DNA from: Leguminivora glycinivorella
Taxonomy: Eukaryota > Arthropoda > Insecta > Lepidoptera > Tortricidae
Reading direction: 5' to 3'
Assembly: GCF_023078275.1 (NCBI RefSeq)
Contig: NC_062975.1
Span: forward strand, 16,901,141-16,965,140
Length of the DNA: 64,000 nucleotides
Below are positions 36,086-47,584 of the stretch, one piece after another. Each line of letters starts with the position of its first letter. Position 1 is the stretch's first letter. Both the position numbers and the translations under genes were made by a program. Under the pieces are notes generated by a model. That model had not been told where the DNA came from, made no database searches, and saw only the letters and a program-made list of their open reading frames with translations.

Positions 36086-37096
36086 GTATCGATAGTCGTT
36101 ATGATTAATTAAATTATTGTCATCGCCTATTAATATATCTACTGTTTATATATACTGAGTAATTATATTCAAGATTTTTCAGATGTATATATCATACACA
36201 TTTACAGAATCTTTAAATACTCAAATGACCTGTCAATAAAATATCGCGCCTAGTTAATATTTACCATTTGTAACGTAAACATATTATATTACGCAACCAT
36301 TTAAGACTAATCGCAAGTACACGACTACGGTGTAAGGTCCTTATTATTATTATTATTTTAGGTACTAGCTAAGATTGATGCAATAGTATGCCGAAATAGA
36401 AAAACTCTTTGTACATATACTATTTAGGTTACAGGTCAACAATAGCGACACCCGTCAGACATTATATACATAATCTCTTTTTTTTTTTTATATACCGTGT
36501 CGTATGAAAAACCAAATACGATATCCGACGTATCTTTATTCGCGCTGATTACAAGCCGCAAGTGGTAAGCAATTCATTTAATTATCAAAAGATCTATTCA
36601 CACATAAAGCAAGTATATATTTTCTTTTCATGAAGAGCTATCGCGAATTTAAAGACAAAAGATTATTAATGTTTGCTCTCTAGATTTCAAATTGCACATT
36701 TTCAATTTATTTCTTTTATCTATGAAAGGGAAACTAGTCGTTAGTAACGATTTTATTTTAAATCTAATAGGTCTCTTCATAACCGATACAAAGTTTAAGT
36801 ACTTCACTTTTAATATTTTACGAGCTAAACCTGCTAGGTAATAAGTTTTATATGTTATCAATAAAGTCTCTTTTTTTGTTACTTTATTCTTGATCACCTA
36901 AGACTATAAAACATGTAAAGAACTGGATACACGTATTACACGTAGCCAAAAGATAAATATGTAATTATTGCTGTACTGCTTTATCCAATCAAAAGTCGCA
37001 AATAATATACATTCTGATATTAATTTGCACAGTCATTTATGTTGTACTTTTATATTAATGTTTCATGTATTTATAAAGGTTGAAATGAAAGTCTTT
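36086..37096 (-). other. Interior of the middle element, AT-rich
   Basis: No ORF or RNA gene recognised. The 82-codon minus frame at 36649-36897 has no recognisable motif. Confidence 0.45.
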
Positions 37097-37228
37097 CACG
37101 TTCATCAACGTGCTTAAATGTTATGCACGTATATCCACGCGCTTTGAATCTCGCACGTTCATCCACGCGCTCTAAATCTCGCACGTTCATCCACGCGCTC
37201 TAAATCCCGCACGTCCATCCGCGTGCGT
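37097..37228. repeat. 28-bp tandem repeat, about 4.5 units
   Basis: GCACGTTCATCCACGCGCTC recurs at 37125, 37153, 37181 and 37209 (exact 28-bp spacing, with changes in the outer units). Confidence 0.85.
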
Positions 37229-37340
37229 CAACCATTTATTCCACAAGATACGATTCATTGTGCAATACCCTGGCTCAAGTCATTATTTTATACTGGGGCC
37301 AAAATACTCGAGTTTACGCGTACATATGACTCTATAACCT

Positions 37341-37808
37341 ACATATGACTGACTCTACATATGACTGACTCTACATATGACTGACTCTACATATGACTGA
37401 CTCTACATATGACTGGCTCTACATATGACTGACTCTACATATGACTGACTCTACATATGACTGACTCTACATATGACTGACTCTACATATGACTGACTCT
37501 ACATATGACTGACTCTACATATGACTGACTCTACATATGACTGACTCTACATATGACTGACTCTACATATGACTGACTCTACATATGACTGACTCTACAT
37601 ATGACTGACTCTACATATGACTGACTCTACATATGACTCTACATATGACTCTACATATGACTCTACATATGACTCTACATATGACTCTACATATGACTCT
37701 ACATATGACTCTACATATGACTCTACATATGACTCTACATATGACTCTACATATGACTCTACATATGACTCTACATATGACTCTACATATGACTCTACAT
37801 ATGACTCT
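37341..37808. repeat. Minisatellite switching from a 16-bp to a 12-bp unit
   Basis: Eighteen units of ACATATGACTGACTCT (37341-37628; one has GGCTCT) are followed by fifteen units of ACATATGACTCT (37629-37808). The 12-bp unit equals the 16-bp unit minus one internal GACT. The open frames here (repeating DSTY or MTLH) are by-products of the repeat. Confidence 0.95.
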
Positions 37809-37829
37809 ACATATGACTACATGTGACCA

Positions 37830-39296
37830 TCACCCATGTCACATGCACCATAATATATAAGCATATCAAGATTGAATCGTTATTCTTAAGAAGCAAACAG
37901 ATATTACTAATAGTCTGAAACATGTCTTAATGATATTTATTCACACCATAGATGTAATTTTTCGATTTCCCATCGAATTATCACCCATGATCACCACGGT
38001 AAAATGCGAAGAATTTTATTTTATACGTTACTTTGATTAAATAATTCTGCCATCACTGGCCATTATAAAATAGTATTCATAAATGTGGTAGCATACCGTC
38101 AACAATCAAAATGAGATCAATCAGTCCAATTCGTGAAATAAAACGTTGAAAAACAATACATTTCAATTCGTTGAGTTTTAAAACTTTAAAACGCTAAACA
38201 TTTTTATAACGAGTTATCATAAAATATCTGAAGATGATTAGAGATACAACTTACTCTCCATTATTCATACCAGGGGTTGGCAACATTATTATCAAAGTTG
38301 TTTATTTAAATTCAGTACTTAACAGAATTAAACTACCCACAATTGCACAACTTCAATTTTAACGGTTAATATAATATGTTAAATTCACTATTAAATATGT
38401 ATTTGCAAATGAACAGGAATCGTTTTTGTTCAAAATCGTACTTAAAGCATTAAATATCAAAATTAAGAACTGCATTATAATTCTCAGTTTGAATTGAGAT
38501 CAACTTTTCATAAGTATACATAATTTTTACCAATCTTGTGTTACCGGACACGAGGGATTAAATTATTGAAGTACTTTATGAGAACATATTTTACACAGCG
38601 TATTTCATTCAGTATGAATGTTTAATTGTTTATCTGATCTGTATAACTTGATAAGCTCGAATATGTATAATTATATTATAATAACAGAATACAACAGCAG
38701 GACAATTGCCTCGTTGGAATAAATTACACCACTTTTCGGAAACAACATAAAATGGCTTGTGTTTAACAACTCGAGGCATCGTTAAATAAAGCAGTCGTTT
38801 AATCAGAACTTTATTTCTATTGATAAGATACAAATTTACTTTACTCATAATTCCACGATTTCCTTATGCCAATTAATTTATGAAATTTTACTGTCACAAA
38901 CTGAATGACGTATCACATGACGGCGCTTATTGTGTATCCAGAATATACTAGTCATATAGTTATCAGATTTATGTGTTTCAATAACTAATGGGCAATGTAA
39001 TGTTACACACCTTTTGTAAAAAGATTTTTAGGTACAAAAGTAAGTCATCTTTTAAATAAAACAATAATGAGAGCTCATCAATTTATACTGCCATGAGGGT
39101 AGATTATCAAACCAGTTTCAGAACATGAAGTTTAATTTTAAGAAATAAATATAATACATGTCTCACTTACCAAAGCAATTTAAATGCACGTTTCGTTAAA
39201 TAAATCCGTTACATTATTTTGACTAAAAAAAAAAACCTTACACTTGTGCGGCGTGGCAAAAATCTTATCGATTTTTGTTTCGTCCAACTTCTGAAC
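37830..39296 (-). other. 5' interior of the middle element
   Basis: AT-rich leader-like region. Minus-strand 72-codon frame at 38630-38848 has no recognisable domain. Nothing else seen. Confidence 0.45.
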
Positions 39297-39594
39297 TGTT
39301 GGGGATATTACCAGGTTGATGATGAAAACTATTACTTGTACCATCACATTTACTTTATTCACTTATAACAAACATATTAACAACCAATTTACAATAAATA
39401 ATTCAAGACTTCTTCACTACTACTCGTCTGTACTCGAACTGGCCACCGTCACTGCTTGTCCGCCATTTTTATAACATTCCAACATGGCGGAAACCCAGTG
39501 ACTACTATTAGTCAATTGATATTCTTTAATACTTTCATCATAAATGACAGTAAGATAAATCAAAATAAGGCATTAATAAATAATTACTCTAACA
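39297..39594 (-). repeat. 298-bp LTR, 5' copy of middle element
   Basis: Identical by eye to 16394-16691. CTAG follows at 39595-39598. Confidence 0.85.
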
Positions 39595-39598
39595 CTAG

Positions 39599-40289
39599 TT
39601 CGCTTGGGAAATCTTATACAAATTTAATATGTATTCACGAAAGAGAGATCACATTTCAATATCCTCCCGTGAAATTACGCAAACAAGTTCAGCATTTTTA
39701 TTTCTTATTTTTTTTCTATATTAGTTCAATAGAGGCTCACAGATCCATTAGTTTATTTGTTTTAACTGGACACCTGACTTGTATGAGATTCACCTACATG
39801 AATCTCTGCAGTATGTACCTATTACCCTAACTGATAACGAGTACCTTCAGTACCAATATATTTTTGTAATGATTTTCAACTGACGTAGATTGTCTTTGAA
39901 AATCTATCATAGATCAACTTAAATAGGCATGTCTTTCTCTTGAGGTCACCCATACTGACAAAGCCTTGTTGACGGTAAGCAGAGTTAGCAACTTCTTTTT
40001 TTCCGCGTTGTTGAAATGTATCAAGCGTTCGCTTAATTTTATTCAATTCAGCTGCACCACTACGTGTTTTTTTATATACAATGCAATGTCAAACCAATGA
40101 ACTGTCTTTATTTATTTATTTTTTTCACTCTTTTCACTCTGATTGACGTTAGCGGCATCTAGGTATATAAAGAGTGCTCTTTTCCAGCGCTACCACCGAA
40201 CTCCTACTGATGTAGGATCACCTTCGCTGTCAAATGCCTCCAACGACAATTAAGAAGCCATACTGGACTTTCTTGGGGCAACCTGTACC
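39599..40289. other. Interior of the outermost element, unassigned
   Basis: No gene seen. A TATATAAAGAG word near 40163 is isolated. Confidence 0.4.
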
Positions 40290-40650
40290 CAATCAATTTA
40301 ATGATTCTAACTAACACAAGTCAAAATATATTATATTGAAAATATTTCAACTTATGCTATCTCAAAGTACTCAGTCATTGTACTTGAGTGTTTTACTGGG
40401 GTAGTTGTCTCAGACTCTCAGGCACTGGATGCCTTGGTATTTTTTCTTTCATATGTGTAATTTATTTCGGTTTCAATTTAATGATATTTATTGACCGACG
40501 TCAATCTACTATTATGACAATTGAAGGCTCAGATAGCATTTATCATCTGATCTAAGCGTCATTTAAGCGCACGTTCAACCAGTATAACCGTAATTTACTT
40601 CGTGTTTAGGTTATTATCATTAAGCTCATATTTGCAACAATTCAATGTTC

Positions 40651-40694
<44 letters not shown>

Positions 40695-41490
40695 GCTGTT
40701 TAACTATGTTTACAACAATTTAATGACCAGATAAATATATCTGCCTTAACCAAGGTAAGTATGTTTTTTTTTTTCATTTATTTTACATGACAATTAAATG
40801 TCCAGATTCAGTAATCTGCTGGTTCCACATATATCTATATTTATCCTCGTAAGGCTAAAGTCATGTCAAATTAATGACCAGATACATTTTATCTGCTTTA
40901 AATGAGCCGTGCACACTGTACAGGTCAGGTCATTGTTATTCTGTTACCAGTAAGTAGGTTTTTTTTCCATGACAATTTAATGTCCAGATTCGGTAATCTG
41001 CTGTATTAACTAGCTTAATAACCAGAATTTCTGTTATCCAATTCACACACATGACAATTAAATGTCCAGATTCTGTAATCTGCTGTTTCCAAATTCGCAA
41101 TTTAATGCCTTATTTTCAGCCACAAATGGCATAAAATTTCATAGTATTTAGATGCCATTTAAATGGTCGATACTAAACAATACAATTGAATGTACAGAGT
41201 GCACCTCCATGTGCTGTTTCCTAATTCGCAATTTAATGCCTTATTTTCAGCCACAAATGGCATAAAATTTCATAGTACTTAGGTGCCAATTAAATGTTCG
41301 ATACAATTGAATGTACAGATTTGCATATCCGTTTAATGCCTCTTTTTTTTCTGTCGACTTTACTGACAAAGTAATTTAATACTTAAATGGATTTCTTTAT
41401 TTATTATAAGTAGGTCTATTTAGCACTTAATGTGAACCCATCTAGTTTTCTGGTTTTTAAGTAATTAAATACTCAGATAAAACTGCTCGA
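40290..41490. repeat. Irregular array of CAATTTAATGNCCAGAT hairpin words
   Basis: At least a dozen variants of 'ACAATTTAATGNCCAGAT' occur at uneven 50-170-bp spacing (40293, 40473, 40517, 40635, 40712, 40788, 40865, 40970, 41051, 41097, 41219, 41320). Several continue as CAGATTCNGTAATCTG, a 6-bp stem with a 4-base loop. A 38-base poly-T (40653-40690) and a ~128-bp tandem duplication (41091-41340) lie within it. Confidence 0.7.
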
Positions 41491-42559
41491 AATCGGCGTT
41501 AGAATGTTTACGTAAGTCAATCCGCGACAAGAGTATTAGTCACGATTTTATGGCATGTTCAATCAATTCAAAAGATTCACGTTCAAGTGATAATCTATCT
41601 CTAAATAAGTGTTACTTTCCCGACATATGCATAGATCCTTTCATTTGCAGCTGTAGTTCAAATAACCACTTAATGAAGTCGTGACTTACGTTACTTTTAC
41701 GTAAATTCACCCCTGTAAGGAAGTATACTTAGGTAAGTATTTATCTAGTTTGTTTTGGTTTTCACCTTACTCTCAAACATCGACTAATGCTACCATAGGA
41801 CATTTAAGTGTGATGGTTGTACAACATTTTATCATTCAAGTAGATGCCTTATTTAGGTAAATAGCTTAACCATTCATAAATTTAGCAACATCACATAATT
41901 TTGTGTATTAAACCAACCAACAGGTAGATGGTAACTTCACTAATTAAAAATAAATATAATTTCTTTTGGTTGGACGGAAATTATTGTAATGATTCCGGGC
42001 TGTGATTTATGTAAATAATAAATCAATTTTATAAACCCACTACACATAAATTCAAATAACATTTTGGTACCTAAAAACATTTGGCAATCTAGGTAGGTAA
42101 CCAAACCGTTTACTAGGTAGGTAGGAGCCACACACCGACACCTGTATGTATAGGCATGACAATCTAGGAAGGCTGGCCGTATGTTGTCAATTGCCTCAAA
42201 CATTTTATTAATTGCATCGTTCGGTTACCTGCTTAAGGTTTATATTCGCACGGTTGAAAGAAATAACATTTCATTTATTTTTATTTGGTTTTGACTTAAT
42301 TCTTGAAAAACTGCCGTTATAATCATTTCGCTTTGTAGTATTTAATGAACACTTTCATTTAGCTTCATTACGTTCCGAAACTACTAAGAATGCCAGTAAT
42401 TTAAAACGGCAGGTAACCAAACCTGTTTACAAAAAGATAACGGTGCATCATGGCGCATCGTTACTCGATTTTATAGGTTATGTTACTTATGTTTCTATCC
42501 CATCTTTTCCGAATACTAGATTCACGTGGTAAGTACTTGCTTTTATCCTCGTCGCCACT
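41491..42559 (-). other. 5' leader region of the outermost element
   Basis: Read on the minus strand it starts with the tRNA-Ser primer site (42557-42545). A minus-strand 87-codon frame (41940-42203) has no recognisable motif. Confidence 0.5.
42545..42557 (-). promoter_or_regulatory. Primer-binding site, tRNA-Ser type
   Basis: Minus-strand TGGCGACGAGGAT is complementary to the 3' end of eukaryotic tRNA-Ser (acceptor strand CCTCGTCG plus CCA) and lies two bases from the LTR end. Confidence 0.75.
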
Positions 42560-42680
42560 TGTAATGTCACGCTATTACACTATATACATCGGGTTGGCTC
42601 GCCAATACACACCGCACGTCCGTGCTCCATCGCACTCGGACACCGACTGCCATATGTACTCGAGACACCTATACACTACA
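42560..42680 (-). repeat. 121-bp LTR, 5' copy of outermost element
   Basis: Identical by eye to 13195-13315. GTTTC follows at 42681-42685. Confidence 0.82.
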
Positions 42681-42853
42681 GTTTCTATTCGACTTAAGGC
42701 GCACTAGGTTCAGAATCTGAATTTAAATAAGTGTCTAAATTAAATTTTTATTCGAAAGCACACAGATAATAAACAATTTCAAACGGACATAAAATAGTAA
42801 TAAAGTGCCACGAAATTCTTAACCTAACCTGTCTATACAGCCTACTCAGATAG

Positions 42854-43366
42854 AAAAAACCGGCCAAGAGCGTGTCGGGCCACGCTCAGTGTAGGGTTCC
42901 GTAGTTTTCCGTATTTTTCTCAAAAACTACTGAACCTATCAAGTTCAAAACAATTTTCCTAGAAAGTCTTTATAAAGTTCTACTTTTGTGATTTTTTTTC
43001 AGTGGGGACACACTTTTTTTTTATTTAGGAGCGATTATTTCCGAAAATATTAATATTATCAAAAAACGATTTTAGTAAACCCTTATTCATTTTTAAATAC
43101 CTATCCAACAATATATCACACGTTGGGGTTGGAATTAAAAAAAAAAGCTGTCCCCACTTTACATGTAGGGGGGGTACCCGAACAAAACATTTTTTTCCAC
43201 TTTTTATTTTACCACTTTGTCGGCGTGATCGATATACATATTGGTACCAAATTTCAGCTTTCTAGTGCTAACGGTTACTGAGATTATCCGCGGACGGACG
43301 GACGGACGGAGAGACAGACATGGCGAAACTATAAGGGTTCCTAGTTGACTACGGAACCCTAAAAAG
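42854..43366 (+). mobile_element. Dispersed 'ACCGGCCAAGAGCGTGTCGG' repeat, copy 1
   Basis: Starts with the ACCGGCCAAGAGCG word and ends with GACTACGGAACCCTAAAAA after a CGGA tract and GACATGGCGAAACTATA. Relatives at 54094-54675 and 54745-55048. A truncated start (ACCGGCCAAGTTCGAGTCGG) is at 48233. Confidence 0.75.
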
Positions 43367-44021
43367 GTAAAATCATGGGAAGAACGAAAATATTTCATGT
43401 AGATACAATGTACATGGATAAAAATTCCGGGTTGCCGCGTGAGGACATGAAAAATTCCATTTAGCGTGGACCTTCGCATAAAATCTTATTGTACAGCATT
43501 CTTTACGATCCACGAAAATACTCAGATTTATTATTGTTTAGATCCTATTGCCATATTTTACACTATCAGATATCTGTGTTATTTTTTCAACCGCGACCCC
43601 GAACCCCGAGCCTTGAACAGGTTTTCATGAAGACCTCTTGCTTAATACTTCGAATAGTGGTTAACGGCCTTGAATAAATAACAGCAGTAGTAGTCAGCTG
43701 GCGCTTTGTTGGAGGGTTAAAAAACACATACATACATACATACAATCACGCCTGTATCCCGTAAAGGGGTAGGCAGAGCACATGAAACTACTAAAGCTTC
43801 AGTGCCACTCTTGGCAAAATAAGGGGTTGAAAGAAAACGAAAACTGTGGCATTGCAGTGACAGCAAGCACAGCAGCAGCAGTGAGTGAGTTAAAAAACAG
43901 TCTATGGAAAACGACGTAGGTATGGTAGGTTATGCTATTTTTTAAAAAGAACGGCTAGTAATTTTTAATCTAGTGGTAATGACCACTCGTTTTCGATTCT
44001 TTTAGTAGAATTTTAATCCTG
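43367..44021. other. Intergenic, short microsatellites
   Basis: CATA and AGC tracts near 43725 and 43870. No gene seen. Confidence 0.4.
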
Positions 44022-44128
44022 GGGCCCATTTCTCGAAGCTACAAAAATTACAATTTACAAGTGTTAGTCAATGTCTAATATGACAAGTTGGTTTGTAACT
44101 TGTAACTTTCAGCTTTGAGAAATGGGCC
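44022..44128. repeat. Complete hairpin MITE (GGGCCCATTTCTC ends)
   Basis: 107 bp with GGGCCCATTTCTCGAAGCT at one end and its inverse AGCTTTGAGAAATGGGCC at the other. Partial relatives at 7854-7921 and 52698-52745. Confidence 0.8.
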
Positions 44129-44509
44129 ACTGGTGAACGAAATTCACGAAATTGAATGGTCTACATTTAAAAATCGACCCCACGCGTTTTCTATAATAAT
44201 GTATTACGTGAGCAAGACGCCTGATAAGTAAATTATTCAAATATTATCAATTTCTAGGGAGCGTTCGGATATACCTGCAGGGGTTATAACCGATTACCTC
44301 CGAATTACTTATGTACCTTCTATAAAACCTTGCCGACAACAACGAGCAAAACGTGACAAGCGTGTCATTGAATAGGTACCTAGCTTTAAAAGCTTTTTTC
44401 TACTCCCGAACTGTTATTCGTCATTTACAGGGTCGTGCATAGATCTTTAAAACCCTACATAAAAGTCTATCCCCTAAAGCCAGCCCCGCGAGCTTCCCGC
44501 GCATGCGCG

Positions 44510-45426
44510 TGATAGATTATATTTGCAATAGCTTTCTATCTAATATAATACAATACAATACAAACACCTACACATACTTACAGATTTATAAAACCTCATT
44601 ATGTTTAAAGATTGTGTCATAGTAACATTTCAGAATTGTAAACTACCCTCATTATTAGTATCACAATTTGGTTACTTGGACGTTGATGTTTCAGTTTAGT
44701 GTTTATTATTCCTATCTATAATTTAATTGTATTTTACTGTAATGTAATCTAAGAAAACAAATATCTTATGTGATTTGAAGTTTCGTAAAGATGATAATTG
44801 TGATCATAATGTATTGTCCATCAATTTAAAAGATGGTTAACTGATAACAGTGATAACTGGTCATACTAGCATGGTTGCTCCTTGTTCTAAAGGCTTTAAA
44901 AGGCCAGGTAGCTCGGTTCTCGGGCAGAGTTTGTTCTGGTTAAGCGACAAGACAACAAGAGGTACGATCATGCTTCATTTTATTGTTTTCTATATTACTG
45001 TGATTTAAATGAAATGAAATTATTTTTATAGTAGATATTGCTTTGCTATTTGTTCACATATTGGTTTATTGCTTAGTAAAGAAAATAATAATATTCAAAT
45101 ATTGCTTAGTATTAATATAATTCTGCTTATTGAGACATTTTATAAATTAAGGTGTATAAACCTGGTTTTTGTTATATCCTCTTTCCATCAGACTATTTTA
45201 AAGAATATTTATATATTTACTTTGTTTACGTTATTTGATTTGTGTTGAACCAGGTGTATACGTTTGACATGTTGTTAATATTGATAATGTTTTTATGTAC
45301 AAAGGTGGTACAAATGGTGGTACGAATTTAAAAACATACCCATATGTTTATTTTCAATAAAACCGCAATAAATATACATTTTTCTTTTTATTTATAATTA
45401 ACCATGTCTCAATAATTTATAACTCA
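44510..45426 (+). repeat. 5' LTR of the 44.5-kb element
   Basis: About 917 bp. The first ~806 bp match the right copy except for one T indel (45234/47393). The last ~110 bp are clearly diverged. Confidence 0.7.
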
Positions 45427-45445
45427 TATCAGAAGTGCTGGAAAC

Positions 45446-45730
45446 ATGAACCCATTTGCTAATACATTTGGAAACGAGTTTCAGGATGGAATCTGCCGAA
45501 TTAAAAGAAGTATCGCGGATGCTGTGTCCAAACGCCGCCCAGACGACGACGTGGCGCTACCCGTCTTCGACCCGGCCACAAGCGACAACGGTGCAGAGAC
45601 GTGGTACAACAACATCGCCGAGCTTACCAAGGAGTTCTGGTGGAGCAGCCTTGCAACCGTTGCAGAAGCCGGTGAGGCCCTGAAGGGCAATACTTTAACG
45701 TGGTTAAAGCGACAAAAATTTTACATCTAG
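45446..45730 (+). pseudogene. Truncated Gag of an LTR retrotransposon
   Basis: A 94-codon ORF begins 20 bp after the 5' LTR. Residues about 37-85 (LPVFDPATSDNGAETWYNNI, then AELTKEFWW...ALKGNTLTWL) match the start of the Ty3/Gypsy-type capsid domain, which has a 'FDP...WxxxxxEL......L.G.A..W' pattern. The protein stops after this segment, so the rest of capsid and the zinc knuckle are missing. The following ~940 bp hold no pol. The element is therefore non-autonomous. The start ATG is the first one after the leader. The ORF might still yield a short peptide, but the family role (RNA packaging) cannot be met by this fragment alone. Confidence 0.6.
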
Positions 45731-46668
45731 CGAAATTCAAGCCCTTTTTTAAAGTGCCTCAGTGTAAACTTAGTTCAGTCCTTGCTTGTTTAAATACAGA
45801 TGCAAATAATTTATTAATAAAAATATAATTTGTACAGAGATTGTTCTTTAAGACTAAGAATTGTTATATGGAGACCATAATCTCTAAGAAAAAGAAAAAT
45901 AAGTTAATTTATTATTTAGAGTCTTTTACACAGTTATTTTAGTTAGTTTTTTATTTGTATCAGTTTGTATTTATTTTATCACGTATATTTTAGTAACTTT
46001 TTACTGAGTTGAATCCATCATATTATCTACTGTAATGTTGACATGTAAATGTGCCCCTGTGGCCTACTTGCTGAATAAATATTTTTGATTTTTGAAAGAT
46101 TTACATGTTGAGCACCACAGTAACAGATATGCTCAGTAGTATTTGAAATAATTTGTCAGATTGGCCGAACGAATTGTGGAAAGTTTCATTTTTTTTTATT
46201 GCGAAAAAGATCTCTGGAATCGAGAGATCTGTCCACAATATACCTGCAATGCAATGTATGTTAATCTATGTATATTTACCTGTATTGAATTGTATTATAT
46301 TGATCGGCCTAAATTATAAATTACATTACTGAGAAGTGAATGATTGGTCAAATTTTATGTATATGTATATATGAAACACTCCGCTGGTCGGCCATTTGTT
46401 TGGTGTTTGTCTATCTCATTAGCAGCGGGTGATGGGACAAACATGTCTAGATACTTGGCAAGTGGTCAAATTTTATAAATATATATGAAACACTCCGCTG
46501 GTCGGCCATTTGTTTGGTGTTTGTCTTTCTCATTAGCAGCGGGTGAATGGGACATACATGTCTAGATACTTGGCAAGTGGTCAAAACTTATTCAATACAA
46601 TCAATCACTATCAGAAGATTTTTATTTTATTGGGTACTTCGAGAACGAAGTACTTGTCAGTATGGCCG
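45731..46668 (+). other. Non-coding interior of the 44.5-kb element
   Basis: AT-rich. Contains a 117-bp tandem duplication (46346-46462 and 46463-46582, with CCGCTGGTCGGCCATTTGTT) and a short hairpin GTACTTCGAGAACGAAGTAC near the 3' LTR. Confidence 0.6.
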
Positions 46669-47584
46669 TGATAGATTATATTTGCAATAGCTTTCTATCT
46701 AATATAATACAATACAATACAAACACCTACACATACTTACAGATTTATAAAACCTCATTATGTTTAAAGATTGTGTCATAGTAACATTTCAGAATTGTAA
46801 ACTACCCTCATTATTAGTATCACAATTTGGTTACTTGGACGTTGATGTTTCAGTTTAGTGTTTATTATTCCTATCTATAATTTAATTGTATTTTACTGTA
46901 ATGTAATCTAAGAAAACAAATATCTTATGTGATTTGAAGTTTCGTAAAGATGATAATTGTGATCATAATGTATTGTCCATCAATTTAAAAGATGGTTAAC
47001 TGATAACAGTGATAACTGGTCATACTAGCATGGTTGCTCCTTGTTCTAAAGGCTTTAAAAGGCCAGGTAGCTCGGTTCTCGGGCAGAGTTTGTTCTGGTT
47101 AAGCGACAAGACAACAAGAGGTACGATCATGCTTCATTTTATTGTTTTCTATATTACTGTGATTTAAATGAAATGAAATTATTTTTATAGTAGATATTGC
47201 TTTGCTATTTGTTCACATATTGGTTTATTGCTTAGTAAAGAAAATAATAATATTCAAATATTGCTTAGTATTAATATAATTCTGCTTATTGAGACATTTT
47301 ATAAATTAAGGTGTATAAACCTGGTTTTTGTTATATCCTCTTTCCATCAGACTATTTTAAAGAATATTTATATATTTACTTTGTTTACGTTATTTTGATT
47401 TGTGTTGAACCAGGTGTATACGTTTGACATGTTGTTAATATTGATAATGTTTTTATGTACAAAGGTGGTACAAATACAGTTATACGAATTTAAAAACATA
47501 CCCATATGTTTATTTTCAATAAAACCACAATAATAATCATTTTATTTTTATTTATCATTAAATATCTTTCAATAATCCATACCA
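46669..47584 (+). repeat. 3' LTR of the 44.5-kb element
   Basis: Near-identical to the 5' LTR for the first ~806 bp, then diverged. Confidence 0.68.

Larger units (their letters stand above)
16390..39598 (-). mobile_element. Middle LTR element of the nest (16394-39594) with CTAG target-site duplication
   Basis: Two identical 298-bp LTRs, TGTT...AACA, flanked outside by CTAG (16390-16393 and 39595-39598). On the minus strand the LTR has TATAAAA and, further on, AATAAA, giving the orientation. After the 5' LTR the internal sequence reads GTTCAGAAGTTGG. The element at 44510-47584 has TATCAGAAGTGC at the same place, so the two may share a priming site. Without the inner insertion the element is about 4.75 kb. 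I see no gag, protease, RT or integrase, so it looks non-autonomous. It carries two minisatellites (37097-37228 and 37341-37808). Confidence 0.85.
13190..42685 (-). mobile_element. Outermost LTR element of the nest (13195-42680) with GTTTC target-site duplication
   Basis: Two identical 121-bp repeats (13195-13315 and 42560-42680) start TGTA and end TACA. The outer flanks are GTTTC at 13190-13194 and GTTTC at 42681-42685, a 5-bp duplication. On the minus strand, two bases after the right copy comes TGGCGACGAGGAT (42557-42545), which matches the 3' end of eukaryotic tRNA-Ser (..ATCCTCGTCG-CCA). Just before the left copy comes the purine tract AAGAAAGGGA (13325-13316). These mark a minus-oriented LTR retroelement of about 6.3 kb, now split by the inner elements. 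The interior (13316-16389 and 39599-42559) has no gag or pol that I can recognise, so it is TRIM- or LARD-like. Confidence 0.82.
44510..47584 (+). mobile_element. LTR retroelement with a gag remnant
   Basis: Direct repeats 44510-45426 and 46669-47584 flank 1.24 kb. They start TGATAGATTATATTTGC. A TTTAAAAGG TATA-like box (near 44895) and AATAAAA near the 3' end fit a plus-strand LTR. TATCAGAAGTGC follows the left copy as a candidate priming site. Only a gag piece remains inside. I find no matching target-site duplication (GCGCG versus TATAG), so the right boundary may be wrong or rearranged. Confidence 0.7.

Noticed and set aside
37341..37808. A CRISPR-like array or a repeat-protein gene (DSTY repeats)
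   Set aside because: Units abut with no spacers. The open frames arise because 12 is divisible by three, and there is no gene context. The setting is eukaryotic.
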